A stretch of DNA of 57,882 nt from assembly GCA_964505475.1 (NCBI GenBank), contig CAZDIJ010000013.1, positions 1 to 57,882 on the forward strand, read 5' to 3'. The notes beneath the pieces were generated by a model that was not told the DNA's origin, did not search any database, and saw only the letters and a list, made by a program, of their open reading frames with translations. How positions within the stretch are numbered: the stretch's first letter is position 1; each line of letters opens with the position of its first letter. Shown piece after piece: positions 23,956 to 32,653 of this stretch. Origin of the DNA: JAGXQV01 sp964505475. GTDB lineage: Bacteria > Pseudomonadota > Gammaproteobacteria > Burkholderiales > Sulfuricellaceae. A program made the position numbers and the translations under genes.

Positions 23956-24566
23956 AGCGCCAACCCTCCCAGCAACGCCACGGCCGCCGCCAGCGCCAGC
24001 CAGTCGCGGCGCGCCATGGGCGTCGCCTCGAAGCTGACCGTGTGCTCGTGGAAGCTCCCGGCGAACAGCGCTTCCCGCAGCTTATCGCGCCAGGCAATGG
24101 GTTTCAGGTGCATCGCCTGCTCGGCGTAATAAAGCGTCAGCCAGACGCGCGCGGCGATGCGGTCGCTCGCCACGCCCAGCCTGCGCCACGGGCGCAGCAA
24201 GCAATACAGGCCGCCCATCAGTTGCTTGCCGGGAGTCAACGCCAGCAGCAAGGATAGCCCGGCGAGCATCACGGCCAGGCGCCAGGCCTGCATGAATCCG
24301 GCATGCAGGCCTTCGGCAGTGGGGCTGAACGCCCCGAGAGGCTCGAACAGGCTCTCGCCCGGCGTCGCCAGGGAATAGATCAGAAAAATCGACAGCAGCA
24401 GCCAGCGGGTGCGGCGCAGCAATTTGACGAATTGGCCGCGGCAGCGCGTCAGCAAAAGGGGAAACAGCAACAGGGCGGCGGCGATGGTGGCGGTCAAACC
24501 CAGCCACGGCAGGAACAAGGCAAATGCAAGCCATATCAGGATGCGCGCGGCGGGATGCAACATCAT
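23952..24566 (-). CDS. CbiQ/EcfT-like membrane protein
   Basis: A 204-residue membrane protein with about four or five hydrophobic segments (ILIWLAFALFLPWLGLTATI, WLLLSIFLIYSLATPGESLF, LAVMLAGLSLLLALTPGKQL and a C-terminal one). The pattern P..LLRP.RRLG...DRIA.R followed by the ...LTLYYAEQA stretch recalls the coupling helices of energy-coupling-factor T components. No ECF ATPase or substrate component is nearby, so any transport role is open. It is translationally coupled to truA (ATGA) and lies 57 bases after fimV. Confidence 0.75.
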   Translation of the reverse strand: MMLHPAARILIWLAFALFLPWLGLTATIAAALLLFPLLLTRCRGQFVKLLRRTRWLLLSIFLIYSLATPGESLFEPLGAFSPTAEGLHAGFMQAWRLAVMLAGLSLLLALTPGKQLMGGLYCLLRPWRRLGVASDRIAARVWLTLYYAEQAMHLKPIAWRDKLREALFAGSFHEHTVSFEATPMARRDWLALAAAVALLGGLAL

Positions 24567-24623
24567 CGGCCTTATTTCCGGCGCCCGGGCGACGCTGCCG
24601 CCTCGCGCCGGCTTACCGACTTG

Positions 24624-27600
24624 TCAGGCAAGTTCCGCCAGCAGCTTCTTGGCGTCTTCCTGCTGCTCGTCGGAGCCTTCCTGCACCACTTCCTGCAGGA
24701 TTTCGCGCGCGCCTTCCTTGTCGCCCATCTCGATGTAGGCCTTGGCCAGATCCAGCTTGGTGGCGGACTCCTGGTAGCTGCTGCTGTCATCCGCCGCGGG
24801 CTTGGCTTCCTCTTCTCCGGCGGGCGCGCCGAGGTCCAGGTTGATGTCCGACAGGTCGATATTGGGCATGGCCTGCGGCGGCGCTTCGGCTTCCGCCTCC
24901 GGCATTTCCTCGCCGATGGAGAAGTCGAAATCAAGCATCGCCTCGTCGCTCATCGCAGGCGGCGCTATCTCGATGGATTCCTGCTCACCTTCCTCCTCCG
25001 CACCCATGGCGGGCGGCACGAATTCCTCGGCGGCGGGTTCGGGTTGCGGGGCGGACGGCGCTTCTTCCGGCGCGGGGGCGGCCAATTCGCCCAGCATGGT
25101 TTCGTCGAAATCGGGCATGGATTCCGCAGTCGCCGCATCCGGCTCTTCGGCGGGAAGGGTTTCCACGGCAGCCGCTTCCTCCTCCACCGGGGGCAGCTCA
25201 AGTTCCGTTTCCAGATCGACAGCTTCGCTTTCGGCAACCTCGGCGGCAAGCGGCGTTTCATCCATGGGCGGCACGGCGGCTTCCGTCTCTTCGGCCATTT
25301 CCGCGGATGTCTCCACAAGCGCTTCCTCGCCGGCATCCTCCGCCGTTTCCACGGGTTCGGCTTCCGCCGCCGCGCTTTCCTGCGGCAATTCCAGGTCGAA
25401 ATTCAGCAGGTTTCCATCGAATTCCGTTTCGGCGACGGCTTCCTCGGCTGGAGCCTCGCTGGAGGGAGATGGCTGCGGAATCTCGAAATCCACCAGATTC
25501 TCCACGGCGGATTCCTCTGCAACCGGCTCTTCGGGCGTTTCGGCGGGTTCAGTTTCGGCCGGTTCCGTTTCGGCCGGTTCCATCTCGCCGCCCGGCAGAT
25601 CGAGGTTGAAGTCGAGCAGATTTTCTTCCGCCGCCGATGCTTCCGGCTCCGCTCCGGCGAGTTCCCCGGCCGCTGGCGAGGACTCTTGCTCCAGATTGAA
25701 ATCCAGCCCCGCCGCCAGTTCTTCGACTTGCTCTTCATCGGCCGCGCCTTCCAGCGGAATATCAATGCCTTCCTCGGCTGCGGCGCTTTCGCCTTCCAGG
25801 TTGAAATCGAGGTCTGGCGAGGCGTCCACGGCTTCCGACGTCTCGTCGAAGGTTTCCCCGGCGGAGGGTTCCTCCGCCGGAGCCGCCGGAGCGGCGACTG
25901 CGACATACAGGTGATTATCCGTGTCCAGCGCGCGCCCCATCTCGGCGGCGCGCTCCCAATCCGGGTCGGGCGAACCGCCGGTGGCCGCGTAAAGCTGGCG
26001 CGCCAGCGCCTCGAAGGAGCCTTGATCCTTGCGGCTGGAATAAATTTCCAGCAGCTTGAGGTGAATTTCATGGCGCAAGGGATCGTGCGCCATCGCTTCG
26101 CGCAGGATTTCCTCGGCCTGCACGTCGCGGCCATAAGCCATGTAAACCTCGGCCTCGGCGATCGGATCGACGTCGGCGGTGTCGATGCTGCCCATCCCGG
26201 TCTGGGTGAAGTCGGTCAGTCCGGCGGAAAAATCCGACACTCCCGCGGCGGCGGCCACGGCGCTTTCATCCGGCACGGTGCGCGGCTCCGGCGTCCCGGC
26301 GCGTGCCGCTCGCCCTTTATCCACGCCGGTCTTGCGGCGCGCCGCCAAGGCGCGGGCGCCGAACAGCCCGCCCAGCAGCAACGCGATGGCGCCGCCGCCG
26401 AGCGCGAGCGGGTTGCCCAGCAACTCGTCGATAAACGAAGGCGGCGGCGTTTCGTCCGGCTTGGGTTGCAGCGTGACCACCTTGGGTTTCTTGGGCTTGG
26501 CTTCCTCCTCCGCGACGGCAGCGGGCGCCGGGGCAGCCAACGGCGGTTCGGCGGACGCCGCTTCGGTCTTCTTTTCCGCATCCGCGGGAGCCGCCGGAAC
26601 CGGTTTCACCGGCGCCGGCTCGGCGGCGGGCGGTTTGCCGTTTTGCAGGTCAGCTATGGATTTGCTGCGAATTTCCAGCAGCCGCTGCATGTCGCGGATG
26701 CTCTTTTCCAGCTCGGCGATACGCTGGTTGGCTTCCTGTATCGCCTTGTCGCGGGCGATGTCATCGTCCGGCGCGCCTCCCCTGCCCGGCTTGCCGCCAA
26801 CGCTTCCACTCCTGGAAAGCTTCAGCACGTCTTTTTCCGGTTCCCTGGCGGCCGCCTTGTCTTCCACGGCGGCGGTAATCTTGCCGCCCGCCGCTTGCCG
26901 TGGCTGATCGTCATGCAGCGGCTTGGCGGCTTCCACCGCGCCGGCGAGTTTCTGCCGGTAAGCATTCCAGTCTGCGGCGTGGGCGCGGACTTCCCGCGCG
27001 GCCTCGCCCTTTTCCAGCGCCGCCGCTTCGCCGGATTGCGGTATGTGCAGAATTTGCCCGGTTTTCAGGCGATTCATGTTGCTGCCGGAAAAGGCCTGCT
27101 GATTGGCGCGGAACAGAGACACCAGCATCTGTTCCATATTGACGCCCTCGGGCTTGACCGTCGCGGCGATCTTGCGCAGGGTGTCGCCGGATTTGACCGG
27201 GCCGTAGGTTTCGCTCTTGGCTTCGCTTGGCGCCGGCGGCGGGGCTTCGTCCTTGGCGGGGGAGGGCTTGGCGCGCTTGCTCTTGGCCTGCGCCGGCTCG
27301 CCGGGCGCGACGGCTTTTTCCGCTTCGGCGGGCGGCGGCAAGGCCTTGCCGACCGGAACCGCCACCGGCGCCGCCGGCTGCTGTTCGACGGCCAGCCCCG
27401 GCGGATCGAGCAATATGGTGTACTCGCGCAGCAACCGGCCGGAAGGCCAATTGACTTCGACCAGAATGTCGAGGAAAGGCTCGTTGACCGGCTGCGTGCT
27501 GCTCAGTTTGACGTACCACTGGCCGGATTTTTTTTGTTCGACGTTGAAGCGCAGCGACAGCAAGGCGCTGGAGCGTTCGATCTTGGCTTCCTGAAAAACT

Positions 27601-27794
27601 TCCTGGGGAGCCAGGCGGGCGGCGAGCGAGCCTTCCTCGTTGCGGTCCACCGCCAGCAGTTCGATTTCGCCGCGGAAGGGCTGCCCCAGACCGGACATCA
27701 CGGTCATCTTGCCCAACCCGACGGCATATGCCGCCGGCGGCGCAAACAAAACGCCGGCGCCGATCAACGCACTGATGATAGTTTTGCGCACCAC
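24624..27794 (-). CDS. fimV: FimV-type polar scaffold protein
   Basis: Large polar hub protein with a role in type IV pilus assembly, twitching and cell-pole organisation in relatives. 1056 residues: signal peptide (VRKTIISALIGAGVLFAPPAAYA), a conserved N-terminal domain (LGQPFRGEIELLAV), a periplasmic LysM domain at ~195-255 (YGPVKSGDTLRKIAATV, then LKTGQILHIP), a coiled coil, one membrane segment at ~455-475 (LALGGGAIALLLGGLFGARA), a tetratricopeptide-like block (EAEVYMAYGRDVQAEEIL), a Glu-rich region with repeated F.LNLE-type segments (LDFNLEGES, LDFNLEQES, LDFNLDLPG), and the C-terminal FimV domain (KLDLAKAYIEMGDKEGAREI). The start codon is GTG. It lies between asd and truA, as in Pseudomonas. 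Confidence 0.95.
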   Translation of the reverse strand: MVRKTIISALIGAGVLFAPPAAYAVGLGKMTVMSGLGQPFRGEIELLAVDRNEEGSLAARLAPQEVFQEAKIERSSALLSLRFNVEQKKSGQWYVKLSSTQPVNEPFLDILVEVNWPSGRLLREYTILLDPPGLAVEQQPAAPVAVPVGKALPPPAEAEKAVAPGEPAQAKSKRAKPSPAKDEAPPPAPSEAKSETYGPVKSGDTLRKIAATVKPEGVNMEQMLVSLFRANQQAFSGSNMNRLKTGQILHIPQSGEAAALEKGEAAREVRAHAADWNAYRQKLAGAVEAAKPLHDDQPRQAAGGKITAAVEDKAAAREPEKDVLKLSRSGSVGGKPGRGGAPDDDIARDKAIQEANQRIAELEKSIRDMQRLLEIRSKSIADLQNGKPPAAEPAPVKPVPAAPADAEKKTEAASAEPPLAAPAPAAVAEEEAKPKKPKVVTLQPKPDETPPPSFIDELLGNPLALGGGAIALLLGGLFGARALAARRKTGVDKGRAARAGTPEPRTVPDESAVAAAAGVSDFSAGLTDFTQTGMGSIDTADVDPIAEAEVYMAYGRDVQAEEILREAMAHDPLRHEIHLKLLEIYSSRKDQGSFEALARQLYAATGGSPDPDWERAAEMGRALDTDNHLYVAVAAPAAPAEEPSAGETFDETSEAVDASPDLDFNLEGESAAAEEGIDIPLEGAADEEQVEELAAGLDFNLEQESSPAAGELAGAEPEASAAEENLLDFNLDLPGGEMEPAETEPAETEPAETPEEPVAEESAVENLVDFEIPQPSPSSEAPAEEAVAETEFDGNLLNFDLELPQESAAAEAEPVETAEDAGEEALVETSAEMAEETEAAVPPMDETPLAAEVAESEAVDLETELELPPVEEEAAAVETLPAEEPDAATAESMPDFDETMLGELAAPAPEEAPSAPQPEPAAEEFVPPAMGAEEEGEQESIEIAPPAMSDEAMLDFDFSIGEEMPEAEAEAPPQAMPNIDLSDINLDLGAPAGEEEAKPAADDSSSYQESATKLDLAKAYIEMGDKEGAREILQEVVQEGSDEQQEDAKKLLAELA

Positions 27795-27900
27795 GCCACC
27801 CTCGATACTTTATTAAATGCTATTCAAAATAACATCATGCAGTTAGGGATGCAAGCTAAACTTAAACATACAGTTGCCACGATAACATGGCTTACCGCCA

Positions 27901-29013
27901 TCACGCATCGACGATGATGCGCAGCATCCGCCGCAACGGTTCGGCGGCGCCCCACAGCAACTGGTCGCCGACGGTGAAGGCGGAGAGGTACTGCGGCCCC
28001 ATGTTGAGCTTGCGCATGCGCCCCACCGGCACCGTCAGCGTGCCGGTGACGGCGGCCGGGGTGAGTTCCTTCATGGTGATCTCGCGGTCGTTGGGCACCA
28101 CCTTCACCCAGTCGTTGTGGGCGGCGATGATGGCGTGAATATCGGCCAGCGGCACGTCCTTGGTCATCTTGATGGTGAGCGCCTGGCTGTGGCAACGCAT
28201 CGCACCGATGCGCACGCACAAACCGTCGATGGGAATCTGGTTGCCGGAGCGGCCGAGGATCTTGTTGCACTCGACTTGCGCCTTCCACTCTTCCTTGCTC
28301 TGGCCGGATTCGAGCTGCACGTCGATCCACGGGATCAGCGAACCGGCCAGCGGCACCGGCCAGGCATCCAGCGGATAGCGATCGGAGCGGATGAAATCGG
28401 CGACCTTCTTGTCGATTTCCAGGATCGCCGAGGCGGGATCGTCGAGCAGCGCCTTGACCTCGCCGTTGACCGCGCCCATCTGCTGGATCAACTCGCGCAT
28501 GTTGCGCGCGCCGGCGCCGGAGGCGGCCTGGTAGGTCATCGGGCTGATCCATTCGATCAAACCCTGCTCGAACAAGCCGCCGATCGCCATCAGCATCAGG
28601 CTGACGGTGCAGTTGCCGCCGACATAGGTCTTGATGCCCTTGGCGATGCCGTCCCGGATCACGTTCTTGTTGACCGGGTCGAGGATGATGATGGCGTCGT
28701 CCTTCATGCGCAGGGTGGAGGCCGCGTCGATCCAGTAGCCGTTCCAGCCGGCCTTGCGCAACGGCTCGTAGACTTCCTTGGTGTAGTCGCCGCCCTGGCA
28801 GGAGATGATGGCGTCCATTGCCTTGAGTTCGTCGATGTTCTTGGCATCCTTGAGCGGCGGCACGTCGCGGCCGACGTCTGGCCCCTTGCCCCCCGGATTG
28901 GAGGTGGTGAAGAATACCGGGTCGATCACCGCAAAATCGTTTTCCTCGCGCATGCGCTGCATCAGCACCGAACCGACCATGCCGCGCCATCCAACCAAGC
29001 CTACTTTCATCAT
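27901..29013 (-). CDS. asd: Aspartate-semialdehyde dehydrogenase
   Basis: Reduces aspartyl phosphate to the semialdehyde, the branch point to Met, Thr, Lys and diaminopimelate. The 370-residue product matches the length of the E. coli-type enzyme: NADP-binding KVGLVGWRGMVGSVLMQRM, the catalytic Cys in AIISCQGGDYTKEVY, and the active-site region IGAMRCHSQALTIKM. It sits between leuB and fimV. A terminator lies upstream, after leuB, so asd probably has its own promoter in the ~60 bases upstream of its start. Confidence 0.96.
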   Translation of the reverse strand: MMKVGLVGWRGMVGSVLMQRMREENDFAVIDPVFFTTSNPGGKGPDVGRDVPPLKDAKNIDELKAMDAIISCQGGDYTKEVYEPLRKAGWNGYWIDAASTLRMKDDAIIILDPVNKNVIRDGIAKGIKTYVGGNCTVSLMLMAIGGLFEQGLIEWISPMTYQAASGAGARNMRELIQQMGAVNGEVKALLDDPASAILEIDKKVADFIRSDRYPLDAWPVPLAGSLIPWIDVQLESGQSKEEWKAQVECNKILGRSGNQIPIDGLCVRIGAMRCHSQALTIKMTKDVPLADIHAIIAAHNDWVKVVPNDREITMKELTPAAVTGTLTVPVGRMRKLNMGPQYLSAFTVGDQLLWGAAEPLRRMLRIIVDA

Positions 29014-29059
29014 TTTCTGTTTCCTCGTTACGTTTATTCGGGTTAGGGGCTAGGGGCTA

Positions 29060-29127
29060 GGGATCAGGGGCTAGGAAAAACCGGGTGCTTCGCACCCGAC
29101 AACCCCTAGTCCCTAGCCCCTGATCCC
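29060..29127 (-). terminator. Palindrome with intrinsic terminator after leuB
   Basis: Outer perfect 16-bp inverted repeat: GGGATCAGGGGCTAGG at 29060-29075 and its complement at 29112-29127. An inner hairpin, CGGGTGC/GCACCCG (29082-29098), is followed on the minus strand by GTTTTT. The inner part is a good Rho-independent terminator for leuB, whose stop begins one base after the outer arm. A degenerate GGGCTAG direct repeat lies at the asd side (29046-29075). Confidence 0.75.
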
Positions 29128-30192
29128 TTATAAAGCCGCCACCACCGCGTCGCCCATCGCGCTGCACGACACTTTCTGCGCGCCCGCCTCGTAGATGTCG
29201 GCAGTGCGCAATCCATTCGCCAGCACTTTTTTCACCGCATTCTCGATGCGCTGCGCCGTGGTCTCGTCGCTGAAGGTGTAGCGCAGCATCATCGCCGCCG
29301 ACAGGATGGTGGCGAGCGGGTTGGCGATGTCCTTGCCGGCGATGTCGGGAGCGGAGCCGTGGCTCGGCTCGTACATCCCCTTGTTGTTGCTGTCCAGGGA
29401 AGCGGACGGCAGCATGCCGATGGAGCCGGTGAGCATCGAGGCCTCGTCGGAGAGGATGTCGCCGAAGATGTTGCCGGTGACGATCACATCGAACTGCTTG
29501 GGCGCGCGCACCAGTTGCATCGCGGCGTTATCCACATACATGTGGGACAGTTCCACTTCCGGGTAGTCCTTGGCCACTTCGATCATCACCTGGCGCCACA
29601 GTTCAGTGGTTTCCAGCACGTTGGCCTTGTCCACCGAGCACACCTTGCGGTTGCGCTTGGCGGCGATGCCGAAGGCGACATGGCCGATGCGGCGGATTTC
29701 CGATTCCGAGTAGCGCATGGTGTTGATGCCTTCGCGCTCGCCGTTGGCCAGGGTGGAAATACCGCGCGGCTGGCCGAAATAGATGTCGCCGGTGAGTTCG
29801 CGCACGATCATGATGTCCAGCCCCGACACCACTTCCGGCTTGAGGGTGGAAGCGCCGGCCAGCTCGGGATACAGCAGCGCCGGGCGCAGGTTGGCGAACA
29901 GGTTGAGTCCCTTGCGGATGCGCAACAGCCCTTGCTCCGGGCGCATCGGGCGCGGCAGGGTGTCGTATTGCCAGCCGCCGACCGCGCCGAGCAGCACCGC
30001 ATCGGCTTCCTCGGCCAGTTTGAGGGTGGCTTCCGGCAGCGGGTCGCCCGCCGCGTCGTAACCGGCGCCGCCGATGGGCGCCTCTTCCATTTCGACCTTC
30101 AAGCCGTCGCGGGTCAGCGCCTGCAACACCTTGCTCGCCTGCGCGATGATCTCCGGGCCGATGCCGTCACCCGGCAATACTGCGATTTTCAT
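29128..30192 (-). CDS. leuB: 3-isopropylmalate dehydrogenase
   Basis: NAD-dependent oxidative decarboxylation step of leucine synthesis. The 354-residue product shows MKIAVLPGDGIGPEIIAQA, SVDKANVLETTELWRQVM, SHMYVDNAAMQLV (substrate and metal binding), VTGNIFGDILSDEASMLTGS, and HGSAPDIAGKDIANPLATI for NAD binding. It follows leuD after a 113-base gap that carries a palindrome. A terminator follows immediately. Confidence 0.97.
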   Translation of the reverse strand: MKIAVLPGDGIGPEIIAQASKVLQALTRDGLKVEMEEAPIGGAGYDAAGDPLPEATLKLAEEADAVLLGAVGGWQYDTLPRPMRPEQGLLRIRKGLNLFANLRPALLYPELAGASTLKPEVVSGLDIMIVRELTGDIYFGQPRGISTLANGEREGINTMRYSESEIRRIGHVAFGIAAKRNRKVCSVDKANVLETTELWRQVMIEVAKDYPEVELSHMYVDNAAMQLVRAPKQFDVIVTGNIFGDILSDEASMLTGSIGMLPSASLDSNNKGMYEPSHGSAPDIAGKDIANPLATILSAAMMLRYTFSDETTAQRIENAVKKVLANGLRTADIYEAGAQKVSCSAMGDAVVAAL

Positions 30193-30224
30193 TGCTTGTT
30201 CCCTATTACAAAAATCTTCTTGAA

Positions 30225-30292
30225 CCGCAGAGGACGCGGAGGACGCTGAGGTTTTCTTAGGGTTTCCTCTGCGGCCTCCGCGTCCTCTGCGG
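30225..30292. repeat. Intergenic palindrome between leuD and leuB
   Basis: Perfect 18-bp inverted repeat CCGCAGAGGACGCGGAGG (30225-30242) and its complement (30275-30292) around a 32-base AT-richer loop. It resembles the palindrome at 35348-35403 in style (CCGCGAAGG...). It could form a strong mRNA hairpin between two genes of one operon and so set different leuD and leuB levels. Confidence 0.7.
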
Positions 30293-30305
30293 TGAAATTA
30301 TTCAA

Positions 30306-30944
30306 TCAATTAAACACCCACGGCTCCGCTTGGCGCCGTTTTTCCTCATAAGCCTTGATCTTGTCCGCATGGCGCAGGGTCAGGCCGATGTCGTCGAAGC
30401 CGTTGAGCAAACAATACTTGCGAAACTCGTCCACCGCGAAGGCGAAGCTCTCCCCGCCGGGGGTGGCGACGGTCTGCGCCGCCAGATCGACGGTCAGGCG
30501 ATAGCCTTCTTCGGCGGCGGTTTCGCGGAACAACCGATCGACGATGGCGGCATCCAGAGCTATGGGCAGGATGCCGTTCTTGAAGCAGTTGTTGAAGAAG
30601 ATGTCGGCGAAGCTCGGCGCGATCACCGCGCGGAAGCCGTAATCCAGCAGCGCCCACGGCGCATGCTCGCGGCTCGAACCGCAGCCGAAGTTCTCGCGCG
30701 CCAGAAGGATTTGCGCGCCCCGGTAGCGCGGCTGGTTGAGCACGAAATCCCGGTTCGGCGGACGATTGCTGCAATCCTGCCCCGGCTCGCCGTGGTCGAG
30801 GTAGCGCCATTCGTCGAACAGGTTGGGGCCGAAGCCGCTGCGCTTGATGGACTTGAGAAACTGCTTGGGAATGATGGCGTCGGTATCGACGTTGGCGCGG
30901 TCGAGCGGCGCCACCAAACCTTCCAGCCGAGTAAATTTTTCCAT
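30306..30944 (-). CDS. leuD: 3-isopropylmalate dehydratase small subunit
   Basis: Swivel subunit that completes isopropylmalate isomerase with LeuC. The 212-residue product begins MEKFTRLEGLVAPLDRANVD and contains DAIIPKQFLKSIKRSGFG, the substrate loop ENFGCGSSREHAPWALLDYG and FADIFFNNCFKNGILPI. It is separated from leuC by an entericidin-like gene instead of following it directly. Confidence 0.97.
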   Translation of the reverse strand: MEKFTRLEGLVAPLDRANVDTDAIIPKQFLKSIKRSGFGPNLFDEWRYLDHGEPGQDCSNRPPNRDFVLNQPRYRGAQILLARENFGCGSSREHAPWALLDYGFRAVIAPSFADIFFNNCFKNGILPIALDAAIVDRLFRETAAEEGYRLTVDLAAQTVATPGGESFAFAVDEFRKYCLLNGFDDIGLTLRHADKIKAYEEKRRQAEPWVFN

Positions 30945-30953
30945 GTTTGTGCC

Positions 30954-31103
30954 TTACTTGGTGGCGGCTTTTTCGATGGCCTCGCCGCCCTTCTTGAGAT
31001 CCTTGCCCACGCCCTGTAGGGTGTTGCAACCCGCCAGGGCGGCGGCAAACGCCAGCAGCGCCGCTTTCGCCATGATCGAAGCCAGGATTTTTTTCGGATT
31101 CAT
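30954..31103 (-). CDS. Entericidin-like small lipoprotein
   Basis: A 49-residue protein: MNPKKILASIMAKAALLAFA at the start, a lipobox ending ALAGC (lipid Cys at ~26), then NTLQGVGKDLKKGGEAIEKA. This matches EcnA/EcnB-family entericidins, tiny lipoproteins linked to stress-induced lysis in enterobacteria. GGAGG stands 5 bases before the ATG, as strong as any in this window. It lies between leuC (12 bases downstream of its stop) and leuD (9 bases before its start), on the same strand, so it should be cotranscribed with the leucine genes. Confidence 0.85.
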   Translation of the reverse strand: MNPKKILASIMAKAALLAFAAALAGCNTLQGVGKDLKKGGEAIEKAATK

Positions 31104-31115
31104 CGCATCCTCCGT

Positions 31116-32519
31116 TCAGAAATCGCGCACATCGACGAAATGCCCGGCTATCGCCGCCGCCGCCGCCATTTCCGGGCTTACCAGATGGGTGCGTCCGCCC
31201 GGCCCCTGGCGTCCCTCGAAATTACGGTTGGAAGTCGAGGCGCAACGCTCGCCCGGCTCCAAGCGGTCGGCGTTCATCGCCAGGCACATGGAGCAGCCGG
31301 GATCGCGCCATTCGAAACCGGCGGCGGTGAAAATCTTGTCCAAGCCTTCCGCTTCGGCCTGCCGCTTGACCAGGCCTGACCCGGGCACCACCAGCGCCAG
31401 CTTGACGCTGGCGGCCTTCGTTTTGCCTTTCGCCACCGCCGCCGCCGCCCGCAAATCCTCGATGCGCGAATTGGTGCAGGAGCCGATGAATACCTTGTCC
31501 ACGGCAATCCCGGTGATCGGGGCGTCGGCCTGCAAGCCCATGTAGGCGAGCGCCCGCTCGATGCCGCCGCGCTTGACCGGATCGGCCTCGTGCGCCGGGT
31601 TGGGCACCTTGCCATCGACCGGCAACACCATTTCCGGTGAAGTGCCCCAGGTGACTTGGGGCGTGATCGTTGCGGCGTCCAGTTCGACCACCGCGTCGAA
31701 CTTCGCCCCCTCATCGCTGTGCAGGGTTTTCCAGTAGGCGACCGCCTTGTCCCAGTTTTCGCCCTGCGGGGCAAAGGGACGCCCCTTGATGTAGCCGATG
31801 GTGGTATCGTCGGCGGCGATCATGCCGGCGCGCGCGCCGCCCTCGATCGCCATGTTGCACAGGGTCATGCGCCCTTCCATGGAAAGCGCGCGGATCGCCG
31901 AACCGGCGAACTCGATGGCATGGCCGGTGCCGCCGGCGGTGCCGATCCTGCCGATCACCGCCAGGGCGATGTCCTTGGCGGTCACGCCTCTGCCCAGGGC
32001 GCCTTCCACCTTGACCAGCATGGTCTTGGATTTCTTCTGCAGCAGGCATTGGGTAGCCAGCACGTGCTCCACCTCGGAAGTGCCGATGCCGTGCGCCAGC
32101 GCCGCGAAAGCGCCGTGGGTGCTGGTGTGAGAATCGCCGCACACCACCGTCATGCCGGGCAGGGTCGCACCCTGCTCGGGACCGATGACGTGGACGATGC
32201 CCTGACGGATGTCGCCCATCCTGAATTCGGTGATGCCAAAATCGGCGCAATTGCCGTCGAGCGTCTCCACTTGCAGGCGCGACACCGGATCGGCGATCCC
32301 CTGCTCGCGCCCCGTGGTCGGGACGTTATGGTCGGCCACCGCCAGGTTGGCGGACAGCCGCCAGGGCTTGCGCCCGGCCAGACGCAGTCCCTCGAAGGCC
32401 TGCGGGCTGGTGACTTCGTGGAGGAGATGGCGGTCGATGTACAACAGCGCGGTGCCGTCGGCTTCTTCATGCACCACGTGGGATTGCCACAATTTATCGT
32501 AAAGCGTAAGCGCGCTCAT
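31116..32519 (-). CDS. leuC: 3-isopropylmalate dehydratase large subunit
   Basis: Aconitase-family subunit holding the 4Fe-4S cluster of isopropylmalate isomerase. The 467-residue product starts MSALTLYDKLWQSHVVHEEA; cluster cysteines are in GSCTNSRIEDLRAAA and DPGCSMCLAMN. VVCGDSHTSTHGAFAALAHG and SNRNFEGRQGPGGRTHLVSP are also diagnostic. It is first in the run leuC-ecn-leuD-leuB, transcribed away from the histidine kinase gene at 32654. Confidence 0.97.
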   Translation of the reverse strand: MSALTLYDKLWQSHVVHEEADGTALLYIDRHLLHEVTSPQAFEGLRLAGRKPWRLSANLAVADHNVPTTGREQGIADPVSRLQVETLDGNCADFGITEFRMGDIRQGIVHVIGPEQGATLPGMTVVCGDSHTSTHGAFAALAHGIGTSEVEHVLATQCLLQKKSKTMLVKVEGALGRGVTAKDIALAVIGRIGTAGGTGHAIEFAGSAIRALSMEGRMTLCNMAIEGGARAGMIAADDTTIGYIKGRPFAPQGENWDKAVAYWKTLHSDEGAKFDAVVELDAATITPQVTWGTSPEMVLPVDGKVPNPAHEADPVKRGGIERALAYMGLQADAPITGIAVDKVFIGSCTNSRIEDLRAAAAVAKGKTKAASVKLALVVPGSGLVKRQAEAEGLDKIFTAAGFEWRDPGCSMCLAMNADRLEPGERCASTSNRNFEGRQGPGGRTHLVSPEMAAAAAIAGHFVDVRDF

Positions 32520-32653
32520 GGCGAAAAAAGTCGGGAAAAAGGCGAATTATTGCATAATTCACGGCCACCGGAATAGTTACCCGCCCGGCGATGCCGGCGG
32601 CGGGGAATTATGGTATTTTGCATGCTTCAATAGCATGCGCTCGAGGCAACGCC

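Noticed and set aside
24303..27917. A 1204-codon open frame on the plus strand, opposite fimV
   Set aside because: It mirrors the codon bias of the Glu/Ala-rich fimV gene, is composed of low-complexity Arg/Gly/Phe-rich sequence and crosses other genes' ends; it has no family resemblance.
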